Shown: positions 26,470-36,334, numbered from the stretch's first letter. The stretch is 53,336 nucleotides of DNA from Bacteroides reticulotermitis JCM 10512 (GCF_000517545.1 NZ_BAIV01000037.1:1-53336), one strand, 5' to 3'. The notes: a model not told the origin generated them from the letters alone. Numbers and translations are program-made.

Positions 26470-28137
26470 ATGAAAATTAGAAATTTGATATATACACTAG
26501 GAGCAACCTTGCTACTAAGCTCTAGTTGCTCGGGATATCTTGACATTAACGATAACCCCAACAAGCCTACAACTGCTGAACTTACTAAATTATTATCAGG
26601 AGCTGAGTATGATGTTGCAATGTCTTATGCTCCAGGAAGCTATATAGGCTCTCTTTTACCTTCGTATGTGTTTCATCTATCCTCTCGCGAAGTGGATAAT
26701 TACAGCATTGCGCCTTCAGCGGCAAACTTAGGAAATACGTGGCAGCAAGCTTACGCTTATGGTTTGAAGAATACGAATGCAGTTATTAAAGCTGCAGAAT
26801 CCTCTGATAATTCAATTTATGCCGGTATAGGAAAATTGCTGAAAGCATACTCTTTTGCCAATGTGGTAGACCTATGGGGAGATGTACCTTACACGGAATT
26901 TGATATAGAAGGTAACTATGCTCCAGCATTAGATCCAAGTAAAGACATCTATAATCATTTGCTAGCATTAATTGACGAAGCTATTGGTGACATAAACAAC
27001 ACCGAATCTGCAAACCTAACAAAGCCTGCCAGTGATGACCTAATCTATAAAGGAGATAAAAATAAGTGGATCAGAATGGGAAATACACTGAAATTGAAAC
27101 TCCTGGTACAATCTCGTAAAGCTAAATCGGATATATCCGGCTGGAATGAAAAAGTATCTGCGCTATTGACTGAAAATAATTTCATCAAAGAAAATGAAGA
27201 TTTTGAATTCAAACATACGAAAAAAGATAATCCGGACGAGCGTCATCAAGCATATGTAGATGAGTACTTAGGTGGACAAAGCACTTATTACATAAGCCCT
27301 TGGATTTACGAAACAATGAGTGGGATGAATTTAAACGTAACAGATAATCCTTTCACAGGCGTAACCGACCCGCGTATTCCATATTATTGGGTAAATCAGA
27401 TCACAGCGGATGCCAAAGCACAAAACCCGACAGATTATCGGAGTGGTGCTTTTGTATCGATCTTCTTTGGATCTAACTCGTCTTCAGCAGGCTTTGACCA
27501 ACGTTCGACCTCAACCTATATTGGTATCTATCCTTGTGGTGGAAAATACGATGACGGAAAAGGCGGTAAATGTGATAAGTCGGTAGGAAATGGAGTTGCA
27601 CCCGAAAAAATGCTTCAAGCTTATTCTGTGCCTTTCATGAAAGCAGAACTTTATCTAACAGGAGAAGCTACCGGAGATGCCAAAACTGCTTTATCTAACG
27701 GTATAAAATTAGCTCTAAGCCACGTCAACACGGTATCCAAAGCATCCGATGCAGAAGTTCCTCTAATTGCATCTTCCGCTATTACAGCATTTGTTGATAA
27801 GATTGTGGATAGATATAATGCGGCTGCTAATGATGAAGAAAGACTTCGTATTGTGATGACTCAGAAGTGGATTGCCAATTTCTTCAACCCCATAGAAGCA
27901 TATTCTGATATTCGCCGGACTGGGTATCCTAAAATACTTGCTCAAGGTACTGCAAATGCAAAATCTCCTTATAAGAGTTCACAAACACCGGAATTAGGAC
28001 CAAGTGATATTCCTTTGAAAGGTATTAACGCTTTTCCACGCGCCATGTGGTATCCAACAAGTGAAGTCACTCGCAATCCGAATGTAAAAAATGAAGGAAG
28101 AGTTCTGAGTACTCATATATTATTTTGGGATAAGTAG
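26470..28137 (+). CDS. SusD-like surface lipoprotein (SusD/RagB superfamily)
   Basis: 555 aa. Lipoprotein signal with lipobox SSSC (MKIRNLIYTLGATLLLSSSC), then DNPNKPTTAELTKLLSGA and TPR-like helices, of the SusD-like_2 type. SusD proteins cap the SusC barrel and bind the substrate at the cell surface. It starts 12 bases after susC and is intact, so it would be stranded by loss of the susC start. Substrate unknown; no glycoside hydrolase is nearby. Confidence 0.92.
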   Translation: MKIRNLIYTLGATLLLSSSCSGYLDINDNPNKPTTAELTKLLSGAEYDVAMSYAPGSYIGSLLPSYVFHLSSREVDNYSIAPSAANLGNTWQQAYAYGLKNTNAVIKAAESSDNSIYAGIGKLLKAYSFANVVDLWGDVPYTEFDIEGNYAPALDPSKDIYNHLLALIDEAIGDINNTESANLTKPASDDLIYKGDKNKWIRMGNTLKLKLLVQSRKAKSDISGWNEKVSALLTENNFIKENEDFEFKHTKKDNPDERHQAYVDEYLGGQSTYYISPWIYETMSGMNLNVTDNPFTGVTDPRIPYYWVNQITADAKAQNPTDYRSGAFVSIFFGSNSSSAGFDQRSTSTYIGIYPCGGKYDDGKGGKCDKSVGNGVAPEKMLQAYSVPFMKAELYLTGEATGDAKTALSNGIKLALSHVNTVSKASDAEVPLIASSAITAFVDKIVDRYNAAANDEERLRIVMTQKWIANFFNPIEAYSDIRRTGYPKILAQGTANAKSPYKSSQTPELGPSDIPLKGINAFPRAMWYPTSEVTRNPNVKNEGRVLSTHILFWDK

Positions 28138-28165
28138 AATGTTTAATCATAGAAAAATAGAGAAT

Positions 28166-29038
28166 ATGAAATATATAAAAATATTTATGGCGACGGTCGT
28201 TATGGCTTTGCTAACTGCCAGTTGCGACCAAGATCTTCCATACCCATTGGATGATGTCAAAAATGGGGTTGTCATCGATATCATACGAGTAGAGGGCACC
28301 GATGGTATACTTTCTGCCGGAACAACTGATGGTGACTACAAAGTGAAAATATCCATCCCGACACAGCAAGGAGATTATTCTTCGCTAGATCATGTGCAGC
28401 TAGTGTGTGTATTTACTGGTAAAGATGGTAAAACCACATCAAAAATCGTAAAAGATAACATTACAGAATTTCCTTCTACAATCGCTCTCGATTTAGAAGA
28501 AGTATATAAGCTATTTAACCTGGTAAGCCCGTCTTTAGGAGAGACATTGTACTTTACTACTAATGTCATACTGAAAGACAAATATGTAGTACAAGGATGG
28601 AATGAGTACTCAGGGTTTAATAACAAAGCATTTACCGGATGGCAAATAGATGGAAGAGCTTATTCTTATAATGTCAGATATCCGGTAGCATGTTCGCTAG
28701 TGATTGATGACTTTGTAGGCGATCTTACTATTACCGATAATAGTGTATTCTATGAAGGTGCTAGCTATCCAGCTACAGGAGTGAAAATTTCCGATACCGA
28801 AATTGAGATTCAGGGTTTCTTTGAAGATACTAATCTACGAATTAAAATAGATCCTACTGTACATACGCTATCAGTGCCTAAACAGGTTCTCTATGAGACA
28901 TTTGGTAATTACACCAATTTCTACGTCATGGGTTCCGGTACAATTGATGCTTGCAACGGCATTATTTCCTTTAATGGAACTGTAGGAGTAGATCAAGGTA
29001 CTTATGACACCAATGCTAGCTGGAAAATTAAGAATTAA
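28166..29038 (+). CDS. lipoprotein of the SusCD locus
   Basis: 290 aa from ATG 28166 (MKYIKIFMATVVMALLTASC, lipobox TASC); a frame extension to 28139 lacks a signal. The mature part is beta-rich (GDYKVKISIPTQQGDYSSLD, and later WNEYSGFNNKAFTGWQIDGR), consistent with a SusE-like or DUF-type surface glycan-binding protein encoded third in a Sus locus. Exact family not recognised. It ends 50 bases before a strong terminator. Confidence 0.75.
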   Translation: MKYIKIFMATVVMALLTASCDQDLPYPLDDVKNGVVIDIIRVEGTDGILSAGTTDGDYKVKISIPTQQGDYSSLDHVQLVCVFTGKDGKTTSKIVKDNITEFPSTIALDLEEVYKLFNLVSPSLGETLYFTTNVILKDKYVVQGWNEYSGFNNKAFTGWQIDGRAYSYNVRYPVACSLVIDDFVGDLTITDNSVFYEGASYPATGVKISDTEIEIQGFFEDTNLRIKIDPTVHTLSVPKQVLYETFGNYTNFYVMGSGTIDACNGIISFNGTVGVDQGTYDTNASWKIKN

Positions 29039-29088
29039 TGCTTGATATTTTAAAACAAGCAAGAATGCTCTAACAGCATTCTAATTTT

Positions 29089-29137
29089 ATAGCCAACCAA
29101 TTGAAATCGAGTGATTCAAATTGGTTGGCTATTTTTA
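29089..29137. terminator. terminator of the susCD operon
   Basis: 14-bp perfect stem ATAGCCAACCAATT (29089-29102) / AATTGGTTGGCTAT (29119-29132), then TTTTTAT. It lies between the convergent Sus operon and marC. Confidence 0.85.
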
Positions 29138-29197
29138 TATCACAATTTATTTCCCCAGTAGTCGAAATAGCTACATTATAGAAAAGGAATACAAATG

Positions 29198-29860
29198 TTA
29201 TAATACACCAGGCAATGTTACACCTTGCTTTACAATGTCTACTAGTATAGGCTTTACACCACTCACAAAACATTCCACGGCAATTACCATCAAAATAAGC
29301 CCCATTAAACGCATCATTACATTATTGCCTGTCTCACCTATCAAACGAACCAGACGAGTGGATGCACGAAGAATAAAGAAGGTTATAACATAGATTAAAG
29401 CGATCACACCAATCAACACCCCTTTCATCTCATAAGATTGAGCATCCTGCATCAAAACAATTGCATTTGCTATTGCTCCGGGACCACATAACATGGGAAT
29501 ACCCAACGGAGTGATAGAGATATCATCCGCATAAGTCTTAATCTCCTCATCTTTCAGTTTCATTGCAGTATAGCGAGCCTGAAGCATATCGAACCCTATC
29601 TTAAAAATAATGACTCCACCCGCTATTCGAAAGCCGTTGGTAGAGATCCCAAAGAACTTAAAAAGGAACTGACCGGCAAAAACAAAAACCATCAACGTTA
29701 TAAACGATACAATAGTAGCTCGGCGAGCGATCGATTGTCGTTCTTTGTCACTCATCCCATGGGTCATAGTCAGAAACACCGGCATGGTCCCCAATGGGTT
29801 AGTCAATGTAAAAAACGAGGTAAAGCAAAGCAAGGCAAACGGAAAAAGTGAACTATTCAT
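29198..29860 (-). CDS. MarC-family integral membrane protein
   Basis: 220 aa, six hydrophobic helices, with the family pattern FTLTNPLGTMPVFLTMTHG near the N-terminus and ITPLGIPMLCGPGAIANAIV in the middle. MarC proteins are inner-membrane proteins of unknown transport function; early links to multiple-antibiotic resistance were not confirmed. It lies 10 bases downstream of the HAD phosphatase on the same strand. Confidence 0.92.
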   Translation of the reverse strand: MNSSLFPFALLCFTSFFTLTNPLGTMPVFLTMTHGMSDKERQSIARRATIVSFITLMVFVFAGQFLFKFFGISTNGFRIAGGVIIFKIGFDMLQARYTAMKLKDEEIKTYADDISITPLGIPMLCGPGAIANAIVLMQDAQSYEMKGVLIGVIALIYVITFFILRASTRLVRLIGETGNNVMMRLMGLILMVIAVECFVSGVKPILVDIVKQGVTLPGVL

Positions 29861-29870
29861 AAAGCAAAGG

Positions 29871-30563
29871 TTACAACAAGTTTATTAAATCTCTTAAATC
29901 ATCGATTTGGTAGGTCGGAGAGAAAGGCAATTCGGTACGTCCTGCGGGATTGTAAAACACTTGGTTCATCCCTACACCATTAGCACCTGTAATATCGGCT
30001 TCCCAACTGTCACCGATCATCAAAGAATCACGTAATTCTGATTGAGTAGCGGATAAAGCAAAATGGAAGATCTCCGGCCAGGGTTTTAGCACGCCCAAAT
30101 CGTCCGAAAGGATAACCTTCTTAAAATATTCGGCGACTCCACCCGAATGCATTTTCTGAGATTGCAATTCCCGAAAGCCATTGGACAAAATATACAAATT
30201 ATACTTGGGCGATAAATACTCCAGCACTTCTTTCGCATGTGGCATCAATGTACTCTTAGTAGGTATAATTGCAAAAAAGTCATTAGAATAACGTTCCGCC
30301 AATGAATCATCATTTACTCCTACCGCCTGCAACGGAAAGGAAAAACGTTGTTTATTCAACTCCTCTTTGGTTATTTTACCATCGCCATATTCAGCCCATA
30401 ACTCTACATTGCGCTGCTGATAAATTGTATAGTAGTGGTCGAAAGAATCAAAATAGCGTTCGAAATTATAACTGTCGTATACTTCTTCAAAAGTATCACG
30501 CGCATTCTGTGAAAAAGCCCAAATGGTGTCGTCTAAATCAAAAAAAAGATTCTTATACTGCAT
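29871..30563 (-). CDS. HAD-family hydrolase, YjjG-type nucleotidase
   Basis: 230 aa from ATG 30563 (MQYKNLFFDLDDTIWAF). HAD motif I is FFDLDDT (nucleophile Asp), motif II YILSNGF, and motif IV MIGDSWEADITGANGVGMNQ. The cap domain and length fit YjjG-like pyrimidine 5'-nucleotidases that clean up non-canonical nucleotides. It forms an operon with marC. An upstream in-frame ATG at 30575 is possible but adds only four residues. Confidence 0.88.
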   Translation of the reverse strand: MQYKNLFFDLDDTIWAFSQNARDTFEEVYDSYNFERYFDSFDHYYTIYQQRNVELWAEYGDGKITKEELNKQRFSFPLQAVGVNDDSLAERYSNDFFAIIPTKSTLMPHAKEVLEYLSPKYNLYILSNGFRELQSQKMHSGGVAEYFKKVILSDDLGVLKPWPEIFHFALSATQSELRDSLMIGDSWEADITGANGVGMNQVFYNPAGRTELPFSPTYQIDDLRDLINLL

Positions 30564-30578
30564 AATATATAACAAGTC

Positions 30579-30635
30579 AAAAAAAACAAAAAGCCAATGT
30601 GCTAATCTCGTTGTCCGGGCATCAGCACATTGGCT
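30579..30635 (-). terminator. terminator of the coiled-coil lipoprotein gene
   Basis: 12-bp perfect stem AGCCAATGTGCT (30592-30603) / AGCACATTGGCT (30624-30635). On the minus strand it is followed by a long T-rich tract (the A-run at 30579-30591 on plus), which suits the gene ending at 30657. Confidence 0.8.
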
Positions 30636-30656
30636 CTCAAAAAAAGGTTTCCCGTT

Positions 30657-31514
30657 TTATTTCACCTGGATAACCAAGTATTTGGATACACTCCAGAAAT
30701 CACTCGGACTAGAGATCTTTAATGTCAACTGTCCTTTATCATCTTTTGCCAATTCGAAAGAACCAGCCGGATGAGTGGTTAACAAGTCTGCACGCTTAGA
30801 GTACAGTTTAATCTCTTTAGTAGTACGAACATCGATCTGTGTGAAGTAGTCTTTATTAAAGTCTGAACTCTTCAGCACATCGCCACTCTGAAGAATCTTC
30901 TGAGATTTCAACTCTGCTTTAGTACCGAATACAAACCAAGCTGAATTCAGGTTCTTATCCTGTTCGGCCACTGTTTTAGATTTTGCTTCGTTTTCAGCAG
31001 TCAATGTCTCCTTCGTAGCAGATAGATCACTTACAGCAGCATCCAATTCCTGAATACGAATATTCTTAGAAGCCAATTCAGCTTGAAGCTCTTCGATACG
31101 TTGTTGTTTGGCATTCAACTCTGCTGTCAAAGCCTCAACCGCTTTCTTCAGTTGTGAAGAGTTATAGTTACTGTTCTTCAACTGTGATTGCAGTTTAGCT
31201 ATCTGAGCTTTATTCTCTTCCATTTGTTTAGAGATAAACTCGATATCAGAAGCAATCTGCTGTTTAGCACTTCCCGAATTTTCAGTTATCGTTCCGCGCT
31301 GCAAATCTACACGACTTTCGGCTGCATTAATCTGTCGGAATCCTTCCTGAATTTCATTGAAAGTTCCCATCATATCATCCAGTTCAGCATTACGCTGTGT
31401 TAGTTCCATTAAAAGAGAGTCATTCTCAGCTTTCAGGTCTTTATTTCCACCTTTAAAGCCATCACACGAAGCCAACATGGCTGCGCCTACAAATAAAATT
31501 GCTAACTTTTTCAT
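30657..31514 (-). CDS. coiled-coil lipoprotein, function unknown
   Basis: 285 aa. Lipoprotein signal with lipobox LASC (MKKLAILFVGAAMLASCDGF), then a long coiled coil (about residues 25-180, e.g. AELNAKQQRIEELQAELASK), then a compact C-terminal domain (AWFVFGTKAELKSQKILQSG, FWSVSKYLVIQVK). Commonly conserved in Bacteroides as a hypothetical protein; an envelope role is likely from the lipid anchor. It has its own terminator and faces rsmI from the same strand 34 bases away. Confidence 0.8.
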   Translation of the reverse strand: MKKLAILFVGAAMLASCDGFKGGNKDLKAENDSLLMELTQRNAELDDMMGTFNEIQEGFRQINAAESRVDLQRGTITENSGSAKQQIASDIEFISKQMEENKAQIAKLQSQLKNSNYNSSQLKKAVEALTAELNAKQQRIEELQAELASKNIRIQELDAAVSDLSATKETLTAENEAKSKTVAEQDKNLNSAWFVFGTKAELKSQKILQSGDVLKSSDFNKDYFTQIDVRTTKEIKLYSKRADLLTTHPAGSFELAKDDKGQLTLKISSPSDFWSVSKYLVIQVK

Positions 31515-31548
31515 ACGCTTACATTTTACGTTTTTAAATGAAGTTATT

Positions 31549-32221
31549 TTAATTGTCTATTCCTGCAAGTACTATTACAATCTCGCCTCGAGGGGCGATA
31601 GCGGTAAAGTGCTCGATTAATTCCGCTAAAGTTCCGCGAAGCGTTTCTTCATGAAGTTTAGAAATCTCACGGGATACTGCTGCCTGACGCTCACTACCGA
31701 AATATTCGGCAAACTGCAACAACGTTTTCAACAAGCGGTGGGGAGATTCATAGAATACCATCGTACGAGGCTCCTCGACCAATGCTTTCAAACGCGTCTG
31801 TCGTCCTTTCTTTTGTGGCAAGAAGCCTCAAAACAAAACTTTTCATTGGGCAGTCCAGACGCAACCAAAGCCGGGACAAAAGCAGTAGCACCCGGTAAAC
31901 ACTGTACTTCAATGCCATTTCGCACACATTCACGTACTACCAGAAAACCCGGATCGGATATTCCGGTGTACCTGCGTCCGAAATCAAAGCAACCGTTTCA
32001 CCAGCCTTTATCTTATTAACAACACTCTCCACCGTTTTATGTTCATTAAATTTATGGTGAGATTGCATTGCATTCTTTATTTCAAAGTGTTTCAGCAAAA
32101 TTCCGGAGGTACGTGTATCTTCTGCAAGGATTAAATCCGCTTCCTTCAAAACCTTAATAGCTCGAAAGGTCATATCCTCCAGATTTCCTACAGGTGTAGG
32201 TACTACATATAATTTTCCCAT
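31549..32221 (-). CDS. rsmI: RsmI, 16S rRNA C1402 2'-O-methyltransferase, two apparent frameshifts
   Basis: Tetrapyrrole-methylase-fold enzyme that methylates C1402 of 16S rRNA. Reading 3 frames: GKLYVVPTPVGNLEDMTFRA, LAEDTRTSGILLKHF and LISDAGTP in the first; ISDPGFLVVRECVRNGIEVQ, CLPGATAFVPALVASGLPNE and KFCFE in the second; LPQKKGRQTRLKALVEEPR and MVFYESPHRLLKTLLQF in the third. Single bases are missing near 31964 (minus strand ACACCG|GAATA) and near 31827 (GAG|GCTTC). Restored length is about 224 aa, normal for the family. A widely conserved housekeeping gene is unlikely to carry two fresh lesions, which points to sequence error. Confidence 0.9.
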
Positions 32222-32228
32222 CTATGTC

Positions 32229-32879
32229 TTATGCCGATTGATTAAAATATCTCTTTAGTAATTCCAGGAAGTCGTTCATAGACTCGTTTTTTTCATCCAC
32301 CGTGACCTTCGATGCCAGAAAAGCAACCGCAGTACTATACGAACTCATTGCCGAAATTTGTTCTACCATACGATTCATAAATTCGCTGTCACCGCTAAAT
32401 ACATCTTGGGAGAAACGAAAAGAATCGTTCAAACTAATTGACTGCCGCAATGTTCCACCCAATCTAATACGTTCACCCAACACAGAAGTTCTGGGCGTTT
32501 CTATTTCAGGGTCTTTACATTCTTCTATAGCCACCACTTCTGGCTCAGTCACCTCTATTCTAGCAGATTCCAACACCTCAGTTATTTCTGTTTTATCTTC
32601 TTCAGCCGTTAGTTGAGGAACATCTCCTACAATAGCTTTTTGAGAAGGAACTTCTACAACGAGATACTCCTCTTCCAAAGCCACCGGAGCGGTTGGTATT
32701 TCCGTCAAAGGAGTCTCTTCCACCTCTTGCAAAAGCAATTCCAAACGCTCTTGCAGCTGTAGGATATTCCGCTTCAACAGTTCGGATAACGTAACAGAAG
32801 ACTCCTTAGAGAAAGATTCCATAAGGTACTTCAAACCCTGCACGTCCAACTCAATATCTGTCAATAGCTTCCGTTTCAT
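32229..32879 (-). CDS. hypothetical Bacteroides protein upstream of rsmI
   Basis: 216 aa from ATG 32879 (MKRKLLTDIELDVQGLKYLM); an upstream start at 32888 is possible. Helical N-terminus, an acidic Glu/Val/Pro-rich linker (about residues 55-125), and a helical C-terminus. No domain recognised. It lies 7 bases upstream of rsmI on the same strand and is divergent from tdk. Function unknown. Confidence 0.7.
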   Translation of the reverse strand: MKRKLLTDIELDVQGLKYLMESFSKESSVTLSELLKRNILQLQERLELLLQEVEETPLTEIPTAPVALEEEYLVVEVPSQKAIVGDVPQLTAEEDKTEITEVLESARIEVTEPEVVAIEECKDPEIETPRTSVLGERIRLGGTLRQSISLNDSFRFSQDVFSGDSEFMNRMVEQISAMSSYSTAVAFLASKVTVDEKNESMNDFLELLKRYFNQSA

Positions 32880-33070
32880 ACCACACATTCTGATTTACGG
32901 TGCGAATGTAAGAATTATTTAGATAGGTAACTTTAAATAATGAATATTTTAACAGTTCTTGCACTATCCAACGCCTATACAGCCACTATTAGCATTTGAA
33001 GCCACTCTTTCCTCCTGCTACTACAAAAATAAAATAACTTCGTTCATGAACGTTTTTTCCTAGGTTATAT

Positions 33071-33078
33071 TACCTTTG
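33071..33078 (+). promoter_or_regulatory. -7 box of tdk
   Basis: TACCTTTG fits TAnnTTTG and lies 38 bases before the tdk ATG in the divergent intergenic region. Confidence 0.55.
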
Positions 33079-33116
33079 TAAACGTATTCATTTTAACTAA
33101 CGAACGAACATATTTC

Positions 33117-33710
33117 ATGGTATTATACTCAGAAGACCACACTCAAGAAACTAAAAGAAGAGGCAGAATTGAAGTTATTTGCGGTTCCATGTTCTCCGGT
33201 AAAACAGAAGAACTAATTCGCCGGATGAAAAGAGCGAAGTTCGCCCGTCAACGTGTAGAAATATTCAAACCAGCCGTCGACACCCGTTATTCGGAAGAGG
33301 ACATCGTATCTCACGACAGTCATTCCATCGCCTCCACTCCCATCGACACATCCGCCAGTATATTACTCTTTACTTCCGAGATCGATGTAGTGGGTATTGA
33401 TGAAGCACAGTTTTTCGATACAGGCCTAATCGATGTATGTAATCAACTTGCCAATAACGGAATTCGAGTCATCATAGCCGGCTTGGATATGGACTTCAAA
33501 GGAAATCCTTTTGGTCCGATGCCTCAGCTATGCGCCATAGCCGATGAAGTTTCCAAAGTACATGCAATTTGTGTAAAATGCGGCCAACTAGCTTGCTTTT
33601 CACACCGCACGGTGAAGAATGACAAACAGTTCCTTTTGGGAGAGACTGCCGAATACGAACCTTTATGTAGAGGATGTTACCTTCGGGCCGTGGAAGCAGA
33701 TAAACAATAG
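33117..33710 (+). CDS. tdk: thymidine kinase
   Basis: 197 aa type II thymidine kinase, phosphorylating thymidine in the salvage pathway. P-loop GSMFSGKTEE at about residue 23, the Walker B-like VGIDEAQFF, the lasso loop, and the structural zinc cysteines CVKCG and CRGC near the C-terminus. An extra N-terminal stretch of about 15 residues precedes the core, as usual in Bacteroides. The frame is intact. It lies 15 bases upstream of the permease gene. Confidence 0.95.
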   Translation: MVLYSEDHTQETKRRGRIEVICGSMFSGKTEELIRRMKRAKFARQRVEIFKPAVDTRYSEEDIVSHDSHSIASTPIDTSASILLFTSEIDVVGIDEAQFFDTGLIDVCNQLANNGIRVIIAGLDMDFKGNPFGPMPQLCAIADEVSKVHAICVKCGQLACFSHRTVKNDKQFLLGETAEYEPLCRGCYLRAVEADKQ

Positions 33711-33725
33711 TAACCCTAAATCATT

Positions 33726-34858
33726 ATGGAAAGAAAGAAGATAACGTTCGATAGCTTCATCCGTGGTACCATCGGATGTGTAATTGTAGTAGGAATATTA
33801 ATGCTTGTCGAACGACTGAGCGGAGTCTTACTTCCTTTTTTCATCGCCTGGCTCATAGCTTATATGATGTATCCACTCGTTAAATTCTTCCAATACAAAT
33901 TACGCCTAAAAAGCCGGATTGTCGCTATCCTATGCACCTTCTCGTCATTACGCTTGCCGGAGTAGGCATCTTCTACCTATTAATACCTCCCATGATTTCT
34001 GAAATCGGACGGATGAACGATCTGGTAGTGACTTATATTACCAACGGCGCCGGAGGCAATGTGCCCCGCCAATTATCCGAATTCATCCACGAGTATATCG
34101 ATTTACGTGCACTTAATCAGCTTTTAAGCGAAGAGAACATTCTGGATGCATTAAAAAACACAGTGCCTCAAATGTGGTCTTTAATAGCCGAGTCCATCAA
34201 CATCATCATCAGCATTCTGACCTCGTTCATTATACTGCTATATCTTATTTTCATCTTGTTAGATTATGAAGCGATAGCCGAAGGGTGGCTTCATTTACTT
34301 CCTACGAAATACCGTAAATTTGCTTCCAGCCTTGTTTACGATGTACAAGAAGGAATGAACAAATACTTCCGCGGCCAAGCACTGGTTGCTTTTTGCGTAG
34401 GGATTCTTTTCAGCATTGGATTTTTGATTATTGATTTTCCGATGGCAATTGCCCTTGGTTTATTTATCGGAGCACTGAATATGGTTCCGTATCTTCAAAT
34501 CATAGGTTTCCTACCTACTACCATGCTAGCCATCCTGAAAGCCTCTGACACGGGCCAGAGCTTCTGGATAATCATTGCCGGTGCATTAGCCGTCTTTACC
34601 ATCGTTCAGATAATCCAAGATACACTACTTGTACCTAAGATCATGGGGAAAATTACGGGATTGAATCCTGCCATTATCCTGCTCTCACTCTCTATTTGGG
34701 GCTCGTTAATGGGTATATTGGGTATGATCATTGCCCTCCCCCTAACCACATTGATGCTTTCTTACTACCAACGCTTCATCATCAACAAAGAACAAATACG
34801 AACCGAAGAAGTAGAAATCGCTGATAATCAAGAAATAAAGCAAAACGATGAAAAATAA
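33726..34858 (+). CDS. AI-2E family transporter (UPF0118), apparent frameshift
   Basis: Multi-spanning inner-membrane protein of the AI-2 exporter-like/PerM family. N-terminal helices GCVIVVGILMLVERLSGVLL and FFIAWLIAYMMYPLV, then after a frame change LLVITLAGVGIFYLLIPPMI and the family core (LFIGALNMVPYLQIIGFLPT). The first frame stops at 33965; the -1 frame covers the rest from about 33940. One base is missing near 33937-33940 (TGCACC|TTCTCG). Restored length is about 377 aa, usual for the family. Substrate unknown. Confidence 0.88.
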
Positions 34859-34882
34859 TTCAAACTTTTTATCATGAAACAC

Positions 34883-34912
34883 TTGCAAATTAAATAAAAG
34901 AGGCTACCTTTG
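34883..34912 (+). promoter_or_regulatory. tRNA-Lys promoter
   Basis: -33-type TTG (34883-34885) and -7 TACCTTTG (34905-34912), spaced by 19 bases, 39 bases before the mature tRNA 5' end. Confidence 0.6.
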
Positions 34913-34951
34913 CACCCGCAATCAGGAAATAACTGATTCGCAATAAGGACC

Positions 34952-35027
34952 GATTCGCTAGCTCAGCAGGTAGAGCACAACACTTTTAATGTTGGGGTCC
35001 TGGGTTCGAACCCCAGGCGGATCACCA
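34952..35027 (+). tRNA. tRNA-Lys (anticodon TTT)
   Basis: 76 nt including encoded CCA. The acceptor stem GATTCGC pairs with GCGGATC (one T-G pair). The D-arm is GCTCAGCAGGTAGAGC; the anticodon stem CAACA/TGTTG encloses loop CTTTTAA with anticodon TTT; the T-arm is CTGGGTTCGAACCCCAG. It is a common integration target: its 3' end recurs at 52992-53005. Confidence 0.97.
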
Positions 35028-35072
35028 AAAAGACAAAAGCCCTCTTTCAGGGCTTTTGTCTTTTTATATGCT
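35012..35072 (+). repeat. tRNA-Lys 3' end plus terminator, left copy of an 18-kb bracketing repeat
   Basis: The segment CCCAGGCGGATCAC (35012-35025) and a 25-base block over the right terminator arm (35048-35072) recur exactly and in the same orientation at 52992-53005 and 53031-53055. This is the pattern left by integration at a tRNA 3' end. Confidence 0.75.
35028..35065 (+). terminator. terminator of tRNA-Lys
   Basis: 16-bp perfect stem, AAAAGACAAAAGCCCT (35028-35043) with its complement at 35049-35064, loop CTTTC, ending in a T-run. Confidence 0.9.
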
Positions 35073-35233
35073 GCTTATATAAACCTCAAAACAGGGATCA
35101 TACCGAATTCCTGCCTACCTTTGGCTTTATTCATTTAAAATACTCCGATGAACTATTGAAAGTTTGGACGCATTCATTTAGAAAGTCAAATAGAAATAGA
35201 GATACGAAATGTTTTATCGCTTATCTTTGCCAC

Positions 35234-35998
35234 ATGACTACCAATAAGATAACCCCCGAAGAATTATGGGCGAGACAGCAGATCAGTCCGCTTGATGTGA
35301 ACTATGATTTGTGGAATGAGCACAGAGTATCCATACAGACATTCTCACAAATGAGCCAAAGTTGCATCTTTACGGTAGATGTCTTCAAAGAGCGATACGA
35401 TTTTGCATCCGACAATTTCGCTAACATATTCGGATATAATCCTACATGGATAAAGACTATTCGGAAACAAGGTGATTTGCTAGAAGAACGGATTCATCCG
35501 GGTGACCGGGCGCAACTCATCGAATACCAGATTGAGCACGGACAGTTTATCTATTCACTTCCGCAGGAGCAAAGAAATGATTATCAGCAAATATTCCAAA
35601 TCCGTATGCTGAATGCCCGGCAAGAATATGTGAATGTATTCAGTCGCCACCAAGTAATTCAGAAAGACAAAAACGGAAAAGCATGGATGATTATGGGAGT
35701 GATGGATCTTTCACCCGATCAAATACCTATGGAGCGAATCAAGCGGACGGTTATTAATCGGAAGACAGGTGAGATACTTACATCGGCAGTTGTTCCGGCA
35801 GACCAACAATTAACCAAGCGGGAAAAGGAAATACTCTTATTAATCCGACAGGGATTTTTGAGCAAGGAAATTGCTTATAAACTGAACCTTAGTATTTACA
35901 CGGTGAACAATCACCGCAAGAATATATTGGCAAAACTGAATGTCGATAATGTGATCGAAGCCATCAACCGGGCAGAAAGTTTCGGTATTCTCTATTAA
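35234..35998 (+). CDS. LuxR-family transcriptional regulator with PAS-like sensor
   Basis: 254 aa from ATG 35234 (MTTNKITPEELWARQQISPL); the frame is open back to 35156 but a -7 box TATCTTTG at 35222-35229 lies inside that extension, so 35234 is preferred. The N-terminal two-thirds resemble a PAS fold (FASDNFANIFGYNPTWIKTI, then IHPGDRAQLIEYQ). The C-terminal LuxR HTH is LTKREKEILLLIRQGFLSKE followed by IYTVNNHRKNILAKL. The transcript would be nearly leaderless. Ligand unknown; conserved in Bacteroides. Confidence 0.88.
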   Translation: MTTNKITPEELWARQQISPLDVNYDLWNEHRVSIQTFSQMSQSCIFTVDVFKERYDFASDNFANIFGYNPTWIKTIRKQGDLLEERIHPGDRAQLIEYQIEHGQFIYSLPQEQRNDYQQIFQIRMLNARQEYVNVFSRHQVIQKDKNGKAWMIMGVMDLSPDQIPMERIKRTVINRKTGEILTSAVVPADQQLTKREKEILLLIRQGFLSKEIAYKLNLSIYTVNNHRKNILAKLNVDNVIEAINRAESFGILY

Positions 35999-36028
35999 CT
36001 AATCACTGGCGTTTTATCTTAATGTACA

Positions 36029-36334
36029 TCATTGTTCAATCACTTCAATATAAAAACTAACAGGACGAAAGCCATCGTTACACGAAATCATTGCTGAGTG
36101 CGGATTTTTCATCCAACCATCATAGAAATTGCCACCTCCATTGGCTAATTCCGTAACAAAATAACTCATTGAACTCCATGCGCTTTCACACAATTCTTCC
36201 GGTTTCTGCCCATCAACTGAAATAAAGGTCTTACCTTGTTCAATATCACAAGTGTGTTCAATAGGATTTTCGTACATAGCCGACAAATCACTATGCTGCA
36301 CCCTTCTTATAGCTGTTATTCTAATCTTTTTCAT
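36029..36334 (-). CDS. TIGR04076 family protein
   Basis: 101 aa from the second ATG (MKKIRITAIRRVQHSDLSAM). Family features include a CDIEQGKTF segment, CESAWSSM and CNDGFRPVSFYIEVI near the C-terminus. Small cytoplasmic protein of unknown role. Convergent with the LuxR gene, 30 bases apart. Confidence 0.72.
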   Translation of the reverse strand: MKKIRITAIRRVQHSDLSAMYENPIEHTCDIEQGKTFISVDGQKPEELCESAWSSMSYFVTELANGGGNFYDGWMKNPHSAMISCNDGFRPVSFYIEVIEQ